Virus record (IMG/VR): IMGVR_UViG_3300047176_000017
Span: 1-39,600 of that record
DNA length: 39,600 nt
Source: a virus
Direction: 5' to 3' (one strand)
The notes under the pieces were generated by a model that saw only the letters and a list, made by a program, of their open reading frames with translations, had not been told where the DNA came from and did not search any database. This document shows positions 23,420 through 31,306 of this stretch, in pieces. A program made the position numbers and the translations under genes. Numbering within the stretch: position 1 is the stretch's first letter; the number at the start of each line of letters is the position of its first letter.

Positions 23420-24541
23420 GTGGCATCGATTGCCGTTTCGCGCCCACCTGACATCCTCATTCGCACAGCCCCGCCGCTGTCGGCGACGTCCGACTCCCCG
23501 TTGGCCGAGGTGGCAAAGCCACCGGTATCCGCATCCAACCATGCCGACGACAACGATGCCGGCATCCCGGCGGAAATGACGTTGCAGGAGAAGGCCGCAG
23601 CGGATGCGGCGCGATCGGTGGAAGCCGGTGCGGACCCAGAAACGACTGAGAAGCCTGCAAAACCGGCGAAAGCCGACAAGACCGCCAAGGCCGAACCAAC
23701 TGAGCCGGAAGTCAAAGTTGAAGCCGCCGGCGAGGACGATGAAGTTGACGTTTCGGATCTTCCCCCAGGCACCCCGACATGGGCGGTGCGGGAGATATCG
23801 AAGGCACGCAAGGTCTCGCGCACCCAGGTTGCCGAAGCCGCCGCTGCCATCAAAGCCGCGACGGACGCTGCGGCGGCAGCGCGGGCGGAACTCGCGGCGT
23901 TGCGCGCGGCGGCGGAAAAGACCCCCGAACAAGCCAAGCCCCTCGAACCGGTTGTCGATGCCCGCCCGACCCGCGATGCGTTCGATGACCCCGATTCGTA
24001 TGACACCGCGCTGACCGAATGGGCCGAACGCGAGGGCGTGCGCAAGGTTGCCGCCAAGCAGGAAGCCGAAGCGCAGGCCAAGGCGAAGGCCGACGCCGAA
24101 GCGGAAGCGGCGCGCCAAGCTGCGATCTGGACCGCGCGGCGTACGGCGGCGATCGAGAAATACCCCGATTACGAGAAGGTTGCCGAGGGCGATCATGTCG
24201 TCTCGATGCCGATGGCGTCTGCGATGATGGGCCTCGAAAACGGCACTGACGTTGCGATGTATCTGGGCCAGAACCCCGAAGAGAGTGCCAAGATTGCCGC
24301 GATGCCGAGCCCGGTGTTGCAGATGGTCGAGGTTTGCAAGCTGGCGGCACAGCTATCGGCGCCGAAGCCGCGCGCGACGCGCGCCAAGCCGATCGAGCCG
24401 ATCGAGCGCAACACAGCACCCGCCGATACGTCCGAACGCGAGCCGTCGATGGATGAATGGGCGGCCAAGCGTAACCCCGAGATCATGAACGGCCGCAAAC
24501 CGTTCTTCAACGTCACTGAGCGCGTTGCGGCGCGGCACTGA
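23420..24541 (+). CDS. Scaffolding protein
   Basis: 373 residues. GTG 23420 is chosen because AGGAGA lies 9 bases upstream; a TTG at 23414 is too close to it. Rich in Ala/Glu/Lys, with a disordered N-terminal third (PAKPAKADKTAKAEPTEPE), long helices (AAAAIKAATDAAAAARAELA, EAEAQAKAKADAEAEAARQA) and a C-terminal conserved part (AAIEKYPDYEKVAEGDHV, AMYLGQNPEESAKIAAM). This matches P22-type scaffolds, which chaperone coat assembly and exit before DNA packaging. It lies just ahead of the coat gene, as in P22. Confidence 0.8.
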   Translation: MASIAVSRPPDILIRTAPPLSATSDSPLAEVAKPPVSASNHADDNDAGIPAEMTLQEKAAADAARSVEAGADPETTEKPAKPAKADKTAKAEPTEPEVKVEAAGEDDEVDVSDLPPGTPTWAVREISKARKVSRTQVAEAAAAIKAATDAAAAARAELAALRAAAEKTPEQAKPLEPVVDARPTRDAFDDPDSYDTALTEWAEREGVRKVAAKQEAEAQAKAKADAEAEAARQAAIWTARRTAAIEKYPDYEKVAEGDHVVSMPMASAMMGLENGTDVAMYLGQNPEESAKIAAMPSPVLQMVEVCKLAAQLSAPKPRATRAKPIEPIERNTAPADTSEREPSMDEWAAKRNPEIMNGRKPFFNVTERVAARH

Positions 24542-24555
24542 AAGGAAATACCGGC

Positions 24556-24864
24556 ATGCTCACCGCATCCTCGTTTGGCACCACGCCCGCAGACAAACCT
24601 TCGCGTCCGGCGACCGACCTCGAAAGTCTGCACGACACCATCACCGCCAGTGCGCGAGACACGGCGGAAATCATCGCGTCGCTGGCGTCGCTGGTGATCA
24701 AGCTGCGGGGCAGCAGCCCGCCGCAAGACGACCGCAACGTGACATCGCTGCCGGAGCGCCCGCCAGCGGGCATCCTGGCGGAACTCCGGTCGGCGATTTT
24801 CACCGTCAACGAAGGCCACGAGGTTATCAAAAGCCTGATCGGCGATTTGGCAACGCATCTCTGA
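24556..24864 (+). CDS. Small helical hypothetical protein between scaffold and coat
   Basis: 102 residues, AAAGGAAA upstream of ATG 24556. Helical segments (DTITASARDTAEIIASLASL, LAELRSAIFTVNEGHEVIKS) around a Pro/Ser-rich middle. Coiled-coil-like. A head-assembly accessory role is suggested only by position. Confidence 0.55.
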   Translation: MLTASSFGTTPADKPSRPATDLESLHDTITASARDTAEIIASLASLVIKLRGSSPPQDDRNVTSLPERPPAGILAELRSAIFTVNEGHEVIKSLIGDLATHL

Positions 24865-24881
24865 CCCTGCGGCAAGCCTGA

Positions 24882-24964
24882 CCGACCGGCCGGACAGCCG
24901 GGTGACCAAAGACCCCGACCGGCCGGACAGCCGGGTAGCCTGACCACCGACCACTGACCACCGA
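24882..24964. repeat. Direct repeats in the coat-gene leader
   Basis: A perfect 22-bp repeat (CCGACCGGCCGGACAGCCGG then GT) occurs at 24882-24903 and 24915-24936, offset 33 bp. Each copy contains a small hairpin (CCGGC, loop CGGACA, GCCGG). Further on, TGACCACCGA occurs at 24941-24950 and 24955-24964. The stretch lies between the small protein gene and the coat gene. Possible RNA structure, protein-binding sites or a recombination scar. Confidence 0.8.
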
Positions 24965-25054
24965 AGACTGAACCGCACCGGCGCGAATAAGCCGGGACCG
25001 CCACCGGAGCGCAGTCCGGGCAGGAACCCATCAGCATGACAACAATCATCTAGT

Positions 25055-25080
25055 CGCTCCGCGTGCGGGGCGCGCAGGAG
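25055..25080 (+). promoter_or_regulatory. Leader hairpin plus AGGAG of the coat gene
   Basis: CGCTCCG (25055-25061) pairs with CGGGGCG (25066-25072) around CGTG, a 7-bp stem with one wobble. It ends three bases before AGGAG (25076-25080), itself 7 bases before the GTG start. Such hairpins just before a ribosome site can protect late mRNAs. A 5-codon ATG...TAG reading (25036-25053) with AGGAA upstream also lies here. Confidence 0.45.
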
Positions 25081-25087
25081 TGTTACC

Positions 25088-26272
25088 GTGGCCTCAAACG
25101 CCCTACTCACGCCGGCCCTGATCACCAAGGAAACACTGGTGATCCTGGAGAACAACCTTGTCGCAGCCGGCAAGGTCAACCGTCAGTTCGAAAACCAGTT
25201 CGTCAAGATCGGCACCACGCTGACCGTGCGCAAGCCGAACCGGTTCAAGATCACCCTTGGCCCGGCTTTGCAGATCCAGGACATCAGCGAGCCGTCAACC
25301 TCGATCACCGTCTCCACCCAGGCGCATGTGGACTTCCAGTTCAGCAGCCAGGAACTGACGCTGACCATCGAGGAATACTCGGAGCGGTATTGCAAGCCCG
25401 CCGCCGCCACCATCGCCAACCAGATCGATATCTCGGTGCTGCAAAACTTCACCGCGATCTACAGCGAGGTTGGCACGCCTGGCACCCTGCCGAACTCGTT
25501 TGCCTCGCTCGCCGCCGTCGGCCAGCGGCTTGACGAGCAGGCCGCACCGCAGGACGGCCGCGTGCTGATCCTCAACCCCGCCGCCTACTGGTCGATCGCC
25601 AACGGGCTGTCCAACCTGTTCACCCGTTCGGTTGCCGAACCGGCACTGAAAGGCTTCCTGGCCGCGATCGCCAACTTCGAAATCTACGAAGACCAGAACA
25701 TCCAAAGCCAGACCGTCGGCAACTATGCCGGCACCCCGACCGTCAACGGCGCTGGGCAGACCGGGGCATCGCTGGTCACGCAGGGCTGGTCGAACAGCAT
25801 CGCCACCCTGCTGAACGTGGGCGACGTGTTCACCATCGCGGGGGTGTTCGCGATCAACCCGCAAAGTCGCCAGTCCACCGGCAGCTTGATGAACTTTGTC
25901 GTCACCACCACCGCTTCGTCTTCCGGCGGCGGCGCATCGACCCTGGCCATCAGCCCCGCGATCACCACCACCGGCGCCTATCAGAACGTTTCGAACTCCC
26001 CGGCGAACTCGGCTGCGATAACCGTTCTTGGAACGGCATCAACCACCTATTTCCAGAACATCGGGTTTACCCGCGATGCGTTCGGGTTAGTGTGTGTTCC
26101 CATGGAGTTACCGGGCGGCGTGGACTTCGCTGCACGTGAGATGTATCGCGCAATCAGCATGCGTATCGTTCGGGCTTTCGACATATTTAACGACGTTACT
26201 CCGTGCCGTATCGATGTGCTGTACGGCACCAGCACGTTTTATCCAGAACTCGCCGCCCGGCTGACCAACTAA
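25088..26272 (+). CDS. Major capsid (coat) protein, P22 type
   Basis: 394 residues, GTG start with AGGAG upstream. The N-terminus LLTPALITKETLVILENNLV, then VNRQFENQFVKIGTTLTVRK and FQFSSQELTLTIEEYSERYC, fits the P22 gp5/HK97-fold coat family. Residues about 235-340 (Thr/Ser/Gly-rich) would hold an inserted domain like the P22 I-domain. The C-terminal AREMYRAISMRIVRAFDIFN is typical. It should be the most abundant virion protein. A strong terminator follows immediately. Confidence 0.9.
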   Translation: MASNALLTPALITKETLVILENNLVAAGKVNRQFENQFVKIGTTLTVRKPNRFKITLGPALQIQDISEPSTSITVSTQAHVDFQFSSQELTLTIEEYSERYCKPAAATIANQIDISVLQNFTAIYSEVGTPGTLPNSFASLAAVGQRLDEQAAPQDGRVLILNPAAYWSIANGLSNLFTRSVAEPALKGFLAAIANFEIYEDQNIQSQTVGNYAGTPTVNGAGQTGASLVTQGWSNSIATLLNVGDVFTIAGVFAINPQSRQSTGSLMNFVVTTTASSSGGGASTLAISPAITTTGAYQNVSNSPANSAAITVLGTASTTYFQNIGFTRDAFGLVCVPMELPGGVDFAAREMYRAISMRIVRAFDIFNDVTPCRIDVLYGTSTFYPELAARLTN

Positions 26273-26283
26273 GCCGGAAAAAG

Positions 26284-26317
26284 ACGAAAAACCGGCCATA
26301 AAGCTCCGGTTTTTCGT
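26284..26317. terminator. Intrinsic terminator after the coat gene
   Basis: ACGAAAAACCGG (26284-26295) and CCGGTTTTTCGT (26306-26317) are perfect 12-base arms around a 10-base loop, with A-runs and T-runs inside the stem ends. It lies 12 bases after the coat stop. The symmetrical A/T flanks suit bidirectional termination. Confidence 0.85.
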
Positions 26318-26350
26318 TTCAAGTTTATATCAGACGACGGACCGGAACCG

Positions 26351-26671
26351 ATGACGCCTCGCCAGATCAAACGCTTTCGAAAGCAATTCGCCGAACAGGT
26401 CGAGCAGGAACGCAACGGCGCGCCGATACCGCCCGAGATTGCCGCCCTGATGACCAAGCGGAAAGCGCCCGAGGTGCTGTATCAGCTTGTCGTCACGGTT
26501 GCCGAAACTGGTAAGTTGCTGCCGGTCGGACCGGCGATGATCAAAGACGCCTGCGGCCTGTGTGCGGCGGCCATCAATAAGCAGATCGCGTTGGGCCGCG
26601 AACGCACCTGGAAACACGTTGCCATCGTTCCACTCACCCCGATTGCGCCTTCAATTCACGGAGTAAACTGA
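26351..26671 (+). CDS. Small hypothetical protein downstream of coat
   Basis: 106 residues. Basic helical N-terminus (TPRQIKRFRKQFAEQVEQER), then AALMTKRKAPEVLYQLVVTV and a Cys-containing middle (KDACGLCAAAINKQIALGRE). No family recognised. First gene after the coat terminator, so it needs a new promoter. TTATAT just upstream could be a -10. Confidence 0.55.
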   Translation: MTPRQIKRFRKQFAEQVEQERNGAPIPPEIAALMTKRKAPEVLYQLVVTVAETGKLLPVGPAMIKDACGLCAAAINKQIALGRERTWKHVAIVPLTPIAPSIHGVN

Positions 26672-26672
26672 C

Positions 26673-26981
26673 ATGGCTGGCCCCAACAACGAACCGGTTA
26701 CCTCTGGCATCATCACCACCACCACCAACCAGCGGGCGCTGTCCGATGGCAACCCGATCGGCACCACGTTCGGCAACAGCCCGACCGACCTGATCAGCCA
26801 TTACGGCGTGACCTGCGTTGTGCAGTTCACCCAGCCGGGTTCGCCCAACACCACCACCAGCGCGGCCGGCAGCACCACCAACGTGTTCACCAACACCACC
26901 TTTACCGGTGGCACCGGCACCACCGCCTATTCGGTGGGTGACATCGTCACCATGCTGAAGCAGCAGGGCCTGCTGGCGTAA
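26673..26981 (+). CDS. Small Thr/Gly-rich virion protein (decoration-type)
   Basis: 102 residues, GGAG about 9 bases upstream. The opening NPIGTTFGNSPTDLISHYGV followed by VVQFTQPGS resembles small proteins often found just after coat genes in proteobacterial phages (pattern FYGxTPVxQ). The C-terminus is a short helix (DIVTMLKQQGLLA). A head-surface or fibre-base role is likely but unproven. Confidence 0.6.
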   Translation: MAGPNNEPVTSGIITTTTNQRALSDGNPIGTTFGNSPTDLISHYGVTCVVQFTQPGSPNTTTSAAGSTTNVFTNTTFTGGTGTTAYSVGDIVTMLKQQGLLA

Positions 26982-26999
26982 CGCAACGCCAATTTGGTG

Positions 27000-27380
27000 A
27001 TGCTGTTGGACATCGACGGGGAATGTTACCTCTTTGCCAGCGGCAACAACGAGGGCGAGATGGACACGGTCGAGGCAGCGGCGCGGGCAATGTGCCTGTC
27101 GGAAGGTGAAGATCCCGACACCATGCTCGGGATGCAAAAGGCGCCGCTGTATGGACCGCGCGGCTATCTGGTCGCACTGCCGGCGGATCAGACATTTCCG
27201 GCTTGGGGTGTTTATGTGCCGCTGGCGAAAACCTGCCTCAACGCCGTGGCCGCACCCAGTCAGATGATGCTGACGGCAGGGGCAAAAGCGCTGCAATATT
27301 ACTGCGACGCAACGCCGGACAAGCAGGCGGAAGCGGTGTGGCGCGCGATGCACGCCGTCATGCTGATCGAAAGGACATAA
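27000..27380 (+). CDS. Hypothetical protein
   Basis: 126 residues. ATG 27000 is chosen over an in-frame GTG and TTG immediately upstream, since none has a ribosome site. N-terminal beta (LLDIDGECYLFASGNNEGEM), then helices (EAAARAMCLSEGEDPDTML, AEAVWRAMHAVMLIERT). Position in the neck region suggests a head-tail accessory protein. Function unknown. Confidence 0.55.
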   Translation: MLLDIDGECYLFASGNNEGEMDTVEAAARAMCLSEGEDPDTMLGMQKAPLYGPRGYLVALPADQTFPAWGVYVPLAKTCLNAVAAPSQMMLTAGAKALQYYCDATPDKQAEAVWRAMHAVMLIERT

Positions 27381-27382
27381 CG

Positions 27383-28225
27383 ATGCCGATGCTGCAACAG
27401 CACGCCGACACGATCATTCGCGATGCACCGCCGACACGCGAGCATAAGGAATATCCGAAATACATGACGCATCCGGCGTATCAGCCGGGGCGTGTGGGCG
27501 AGGAAGTGCGCTCACCGGCGGGTTTCAGCTACCACGTTGGCGGAACGCCCATTCGCTATCCGCCGATGCTGGTGCGCGATGCCGACCAGGAAGAGTATTA
27601 CCGCAGCCAGGGCTATGTCACCCAGGGCAAGTCCGACCCGGCCGCGTTCGCTGCGGCGGTGCAGGCAATGCCGCCGCCGGACGAAAACTACCGGCCGAAG
27701 GAATACCCGAAATGGGTGGGCGATTTCCTGGTCAATAACCGCGAGGAAGAGGAAGCGGCGGCGCATAAGCGGCGGGTGCAGCTTGGCATCGAGCCGCCTG
27801 GGGAAGAGGACGCGCCGGAAATCACGCCGACAGACCCCGTCCCTGAAATCGCCCATGAGGCCCCGCCCGAACCCGCGCCGTCACCAGAGTCCAACCCGCC
27901 ACCTGCGCCGCAAACCGCGCTGCTGGATGCCCGCATGACCGCGCTGGAAGCGGATATGAGCGAAATCAAGCTGATGTTCGTGCAGTTCATGGCGGCCAAC
28001 CGGATGCACCCGCCTATGTTCGCCGCACCTGAAGCCATGCAGCAGGAACGCCAGGCCGCAGCAGAGGCGCCGGTGCCCGACGAAACCCTGCCGGAACCGG
28101 CCACACCCGCGAAACAGCGGGCGAAATCCGCGAAACCGCGCAAGCCGCAGAGCCGGCGATCACCGCGCGATACCCAGACCGCACGCGCGGCCAAACAGGT
28201 CGCCGCACTGATGGCGACCTCATAA
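27383..28225 (+). CDS. Neck-region protein with EYPK repeats, Pro-rich
   Basis: 280 residues, AAAGGA before ATG 27383. Two related segments occur: EYPKYMTHPAYQPG near the N-terminus and KEYPKWVGDFLVNNREEEE near residue 110, a YPK(Y/W) pattern seen in phage neck-region proteins. The second half is Pro/Glu-rich (PEITPTDPVPEIAHEAPPEP) with a short helix (LDARMTALEADMSEIKLMF) and a basic tail. Likely a structural or assembly protein. Exact role unknown. Confidence 0.55.
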   Translation: MPMLQQHADTIIRDAPPTREHKEYPKYMTHPAYQPGRVGEEVRSPAGFSYHVGGTPIRYPPMLVRDADQEEYYRSQGYVTQGKSDPAAFAAAVQAMPPPDENYRPKEYPKWVGDFLVNNREEEEAAAHKRRVQLGIEPPGEEDAPEITPTDPVPEIAHEAPPEPAPSPESNPPPAPQTALLDARMTALEADMSEIKLMFVQFMAANRMHPPMFAAPEAMQQERQAAAEAPVPDETLPEPATPAKQRAKSAKPRKPQSRRSPRDTQTARAAKQVAALMATS

Positions 28226-28231
28226 CGCGCC

Positions 28232-28957
28232 ATGACCACCGCCCTCGATCTGATCCAGGACAGTCTCGAAATGCTCGGCGTCTACGGGCCGGGCGACGCG
28301 ATCAGTTCCGCCGACAGTTCCCGCTCGCTGATCGTGCTGAACGACATGCTGGATAGCTGGTCGAACGACGCGATGACCTGCTTTGCATGGCTGCAACAGT
28401 CATTCGCGCTGGCGGTCAACGTCACCCAGTACACATGCGGACCGGGCGGAACCATCAGCAACGTCCGCCCGCTGCGCGTCTCGGACAGCGCCGGATCCGC
28501 CTACATCCTCGATCAGAACAACAACAAATACCCGATGGATGTGGTCGACCAGCTTACCTACAACCTGCGCACCACGGCGGCGGTGAACTCGAACCTGCCC
28601 GACACGCTGTTCTACGACCCGCAATTCCCCTTGGGCATCGTCAACATCTGGCCAACCCCGTCGCAGGTCTACGAAGTCTACTTCTTCTCGTATCTGCAAC
28701 TGGCGGAATTCCCGACGATCTACACCGCCGTCTCCCTGCCGCCCGGCTACAATCTGGCGATCAAGACCAACCTGGCGGTCGCACTGAAACCGTATTTCAC
28801 CTCCGCCCAGCTTGATCCGATCATCATCAAACGGGCCGCCGAAAGCCTCGGTTCGGTCAAGCGCAACAACAACCGCACCCAGCGGTCGATTTACGAGCCC
28901 GAAATCATCGCGCGCGGCCAGTCCACGTACAACATCCGCTCGGATCGAAACTACTAA
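28232..28957 (+). CDS. gp4-like head-completion (tail accessory) protein
   Basis: 241 residues. ALDLIQDSLEMLGVYGPGDA, then SRSLIVLNDMLDSWSNDAMT, is the hallmark N-terminal helix pair of the P22 gp4 family. These proteins bind below the portal and extend its channel after packaging. The C-terminus (LPPGYNLAIKTNLAVALKPY, IIKRAAESLGSVKRNNNRTQ) also fits. It stands directly before the stabilization gene, as in P22 (gp4-gp10). Confidence 0.8.
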   Translation: MTTALDLIQDSLEMLGVYGPGDAISSADSSRSLIVLNDMLDSWSNDAMTCFAWLQQSFALAVNVTQYTCGPGGTISNVRPLRVSDSAGSAYILDQNNNKYPMDVVDQLTYNLRTTAAVNSNLPDTLFYDPQFPLGIVNIWPTPSQVYEVYFFSYLQLAEFPTIYTAVSLPPGYNLAIKTNLAVALKPYFTSAQLDPIIIKRAAESLGSVKRNNNRTQRSIYEPEIIARGQSTYNIRSDRNY

Positions 28958-28972
28958 CCCGAGAGGACCGAC

Positions 28973-31306
28973 ATGGCGCAATCCCCGATCCTGGGCGGTT
29001 TTTCCAGATCCCGGTCGGCCAATGTCAGCGATGGCGAGGCTTACAATCTCTATCTCGAAGTCGTCGAAACCAAGGACGGCAAAGTTCCCGGCGCGCTTTA
29101 CCTCACCGCCGGGCTGGACCTGATCGGCACACTCGGACCCGGCCCGGTGCGCGGCGTCAAAGTGCTCAACGACGTGCTCTATGTGGTCTCCGGCAACAAC
29201 GTCTACAGCCTGACCGAGAACGGCACCGCAACGCTGATAGGCCAGATCGTCGATGGCACGGCGCCTGTCTCGATGTTCCAGAACACCAAGCAGATCATGA
29301 TCGTGGACGGCGTCGGCGGCTGGCTGGCACCTGGCGGCTATCCGCTGACCGGTGGCACCATCACCGGCAGCGCAACCAACCCGACCACCGGCGCCAACGT
29401 CACACTCACCGGCCTCGCCGGCGGCCTGTATGCGGTCAACGACACGATCACCCTGCAAGCGGCGACGGGAACCCAGACCAGCTATCCGATCTTGATGGTG
29501 ACGGCGATCGCCAACAATCCGGTCACGCTCTACACACTGCCCAACGCCGGGACGACGTACAACTCGAACACCTCCAACACCACCACCGCGATCACCGGCA
29601 AACCCGGCGTCGGCTCGGGCCTGACACTCAATACCACCGCCACATCGGGCGTGCTGACGGCCGCGACCGTGGCAGCGGGCGGCAGCCAGTACGCGCTGAA
29701 CGATACCGGCCTGATCAAAACCTACTCGGAAGACGCGGTGTATCAGGTCACCGGCGTGTCGGCCGGCGTGGTCACCTCGGTGCGGCTGCTTTACGGCGGT
29801 TCGGAATATGCGAGCGGCACGGGACAGGCCACACTCGCCGCACCCGCCGTGCCCGCCGCCAACGGAACCGGCTTCATCATCAGCACCACCGCCAGCGCCG
29901 GGCCGATCACCGCCTCCACCCTGGTCGCCGGCGGCAAGAGTTACGTCGTCGGCAATGTCGGCTCAATCGATGGCGGCAGCGGCGATGCGACATATCGGGT
30001 GACGGCGATCGGCCCGTCCGGGATGGTCAGCGCCTTCACCATCACCCAGGCCGGAACGGTCAACGACAAGGCCGCCACCTTCACCCAAAAGAGCACCTCC
30101 GGCTCCGGTTCGGGCTTTACCCTGACATCGCCCGGATACGGCTCGTTTCTCGGGCTGGTCGAGATCACCCTGCCGTTTCCCAACCCGACCGTCGGCGGGA
30201 TCTCGGACGGCTTCGGCGTGCTGGTGTTCCAGGGCCAGCAATACCTCGCCGCATCCGACGAACTGGACCTCTCGACATGGCAGCCGCTGTCGTACGGCGT
30301 TTCCGACAGTTCGCCCGATAATTGTATGTCTTTGGCGGTGATTCACGACGAAGTTTACCTGATCAAAGAAAATCACACGGAAATCTGGATCGACAATGGA
30401 ACGTCGCCGTTTCCGTTCGCACTGCTCACCTCCGCGCGCATGGAAAGCGGCACCATCGCGCCGTTTTCGCCCGCACCGCTGGGCGAATTCCTGCTGTGGC
30501 TGTCGCGCAATGAACAGGGCAAGGGCATCGTTGTCCGCGCCCAAGGCTACAATCTCATCCCGGTTTCCACACAGGCGCTGATCGCGGAATTCGACACCTA
30601 TGCGAACCTTGGCGACGCCATCGGCTACGGCCGCCAACAAGGCGGGCATCAGTTCTATGTGCTGACCTTCCCCGAGGCGAACAAAACCTGGGTCTATGAC
30701 CTGACATCGAGCGAACTCACCGGCGTGCCGCAATGGCACCGCCTGGCCGCCTGGACCGACGGGCAGTGGAACCGCCACGCCGGCAACTGCTTCACCCCCT
30801 GGACCGGTTCGGTCACGCTGGTCAGCACCACCACCACCTATCAGGCGAACTCGGTGATCATCACCGGCGAGACGCTGGAAACCGCGCAAGGGCTGGTGGG
30901 GCTGCCAACCAGCTTCTACACCGCGCTGTTCTCGGTGTGGCTGAACCTGCCGGAAAGCGGCGGGACGGGGCTGATCTTCTCCAACCAGGGCGGCATGGCG
31001 ACGCCGGGCCTGTCCATCACCATCCAGAACGACGCCACCGGCAGCCCGCAAATCACCGTCAAAGCCTGGGATTCATCGTCCGCCGCGATCGTGGTGGCGA
31101 CGTATGACTTCACCACCTGGGCGGCGTGGGTGAACATCCTGATCTCGATCGACACCGCGACGCAGCAATTGCAGGTCTACGCCAACACGATCGTCTCGAA
31201 CAAATTGGTCGAAAGCAATCTGTCGCCGGTGGCGATCACGTGGTCTTCCAGCCATGCGATTGCGCCGTCGGCGACGCAATCCTGGGCCGTCACTGCGGTT
31301 CCATGA
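28973..31306 (+). CDS. gp10-like packaged-DNA stabilization protein, N-terminal part, with inserted modules
   Basis: 777 residues, GAGAGG upstream. Residues about 1-120 and 397-610 match the P22 gp10-type stabilization family (LGPGPVRGVKVLNDVLYVVS, QIMIVDGVGGWL, then YLAASDELDLSTWQPLSYG and WHRLAAWTDGQWNRHAGNC). Between them, about 122-396, lies an inserted beta-rich stretch with at least two repeats (GSGLTLNTTATSGVLTAATV, GTGFIISTTASAGPITASTL). After residue about 635 comes a ConA/LamG-like domain (FYTALFSVWLNLPESGGTG, GLSITIQNDATGSPQITVKA). The normal C-terminal end of the family is missing and appears in the next gene. The protein plugs the portal after packaging; the modules likely display to the outside. 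Confidence 0.75.
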   Translation: MAQSPILGGFSRSRSANVSDGEAYNLYLEVVETKDGKVPGALYLTAGLDLIGTLGPGPVRGVKVLNDVLYVVSGNNVYSLTENGTATLIGQIVDGTAPVSMFQNTKQIMIVDGVGGWLAPGGYPLTGGTITGSATNPTTGANVTLTGLAGGLYAVNDTITLQAATGTQTSYPILMVTAIANNPVTLYTLPNAGTTYNSNTSNTTTAITGKPGVGSGLTLNTTATSGVLTAATVAAGGSQYALNDTGLIKTYSEDAVYQVTGVSAGVVTSVRLLYGGSEYASGTGQATLAAPAVPAANGTGFIISTTASAGPITASTLVAGGKSYVVGNVGSIDGGSGDATYRVTAIGPSGMVSAFTITQAGTVNDKAATFTQKSTSGSGSGFTLTSPGYGSFLGLVEITLPFPNPTVGGISDGFGVLVFQGQQYLAASDELDLSTWQPLSYGVSDSSPDNCMSLAVIHDEVYLIKENHTEIWIDNGTSPFPFALLTSARMESGTIAPFSPAPLGEFLLWLSRNEQGKGIVVRAQGYNLIPVSTQALIAEFDTYANLGDAIGYGRQQGGHQFYVLTFPEANKTWVYDLTSSELTGVPQWHRLAAWTDGQWNRHAGNCFTPWTGSVTLVSTTTTYQANSVIITGETLETAQGLVGLPTSFYTALFSVWLNLPESGGTGLIFSNQGGMATPGLSITIQNDATGSPQITVKAWDSSSAAIVVATYDFTTWAAWVNILISIDTATQQLQVYANTIVSNKLVESNLSPVAITWSSSHAIAPSATQSWAVTAVP

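Noticed and set aside
24193-25179. Minus-strand frames containing repeated GCPAGR-like stretches
   Set aside because: These arise from the 22-bp direct repeats and scaffold codons read in antisense. No start context.
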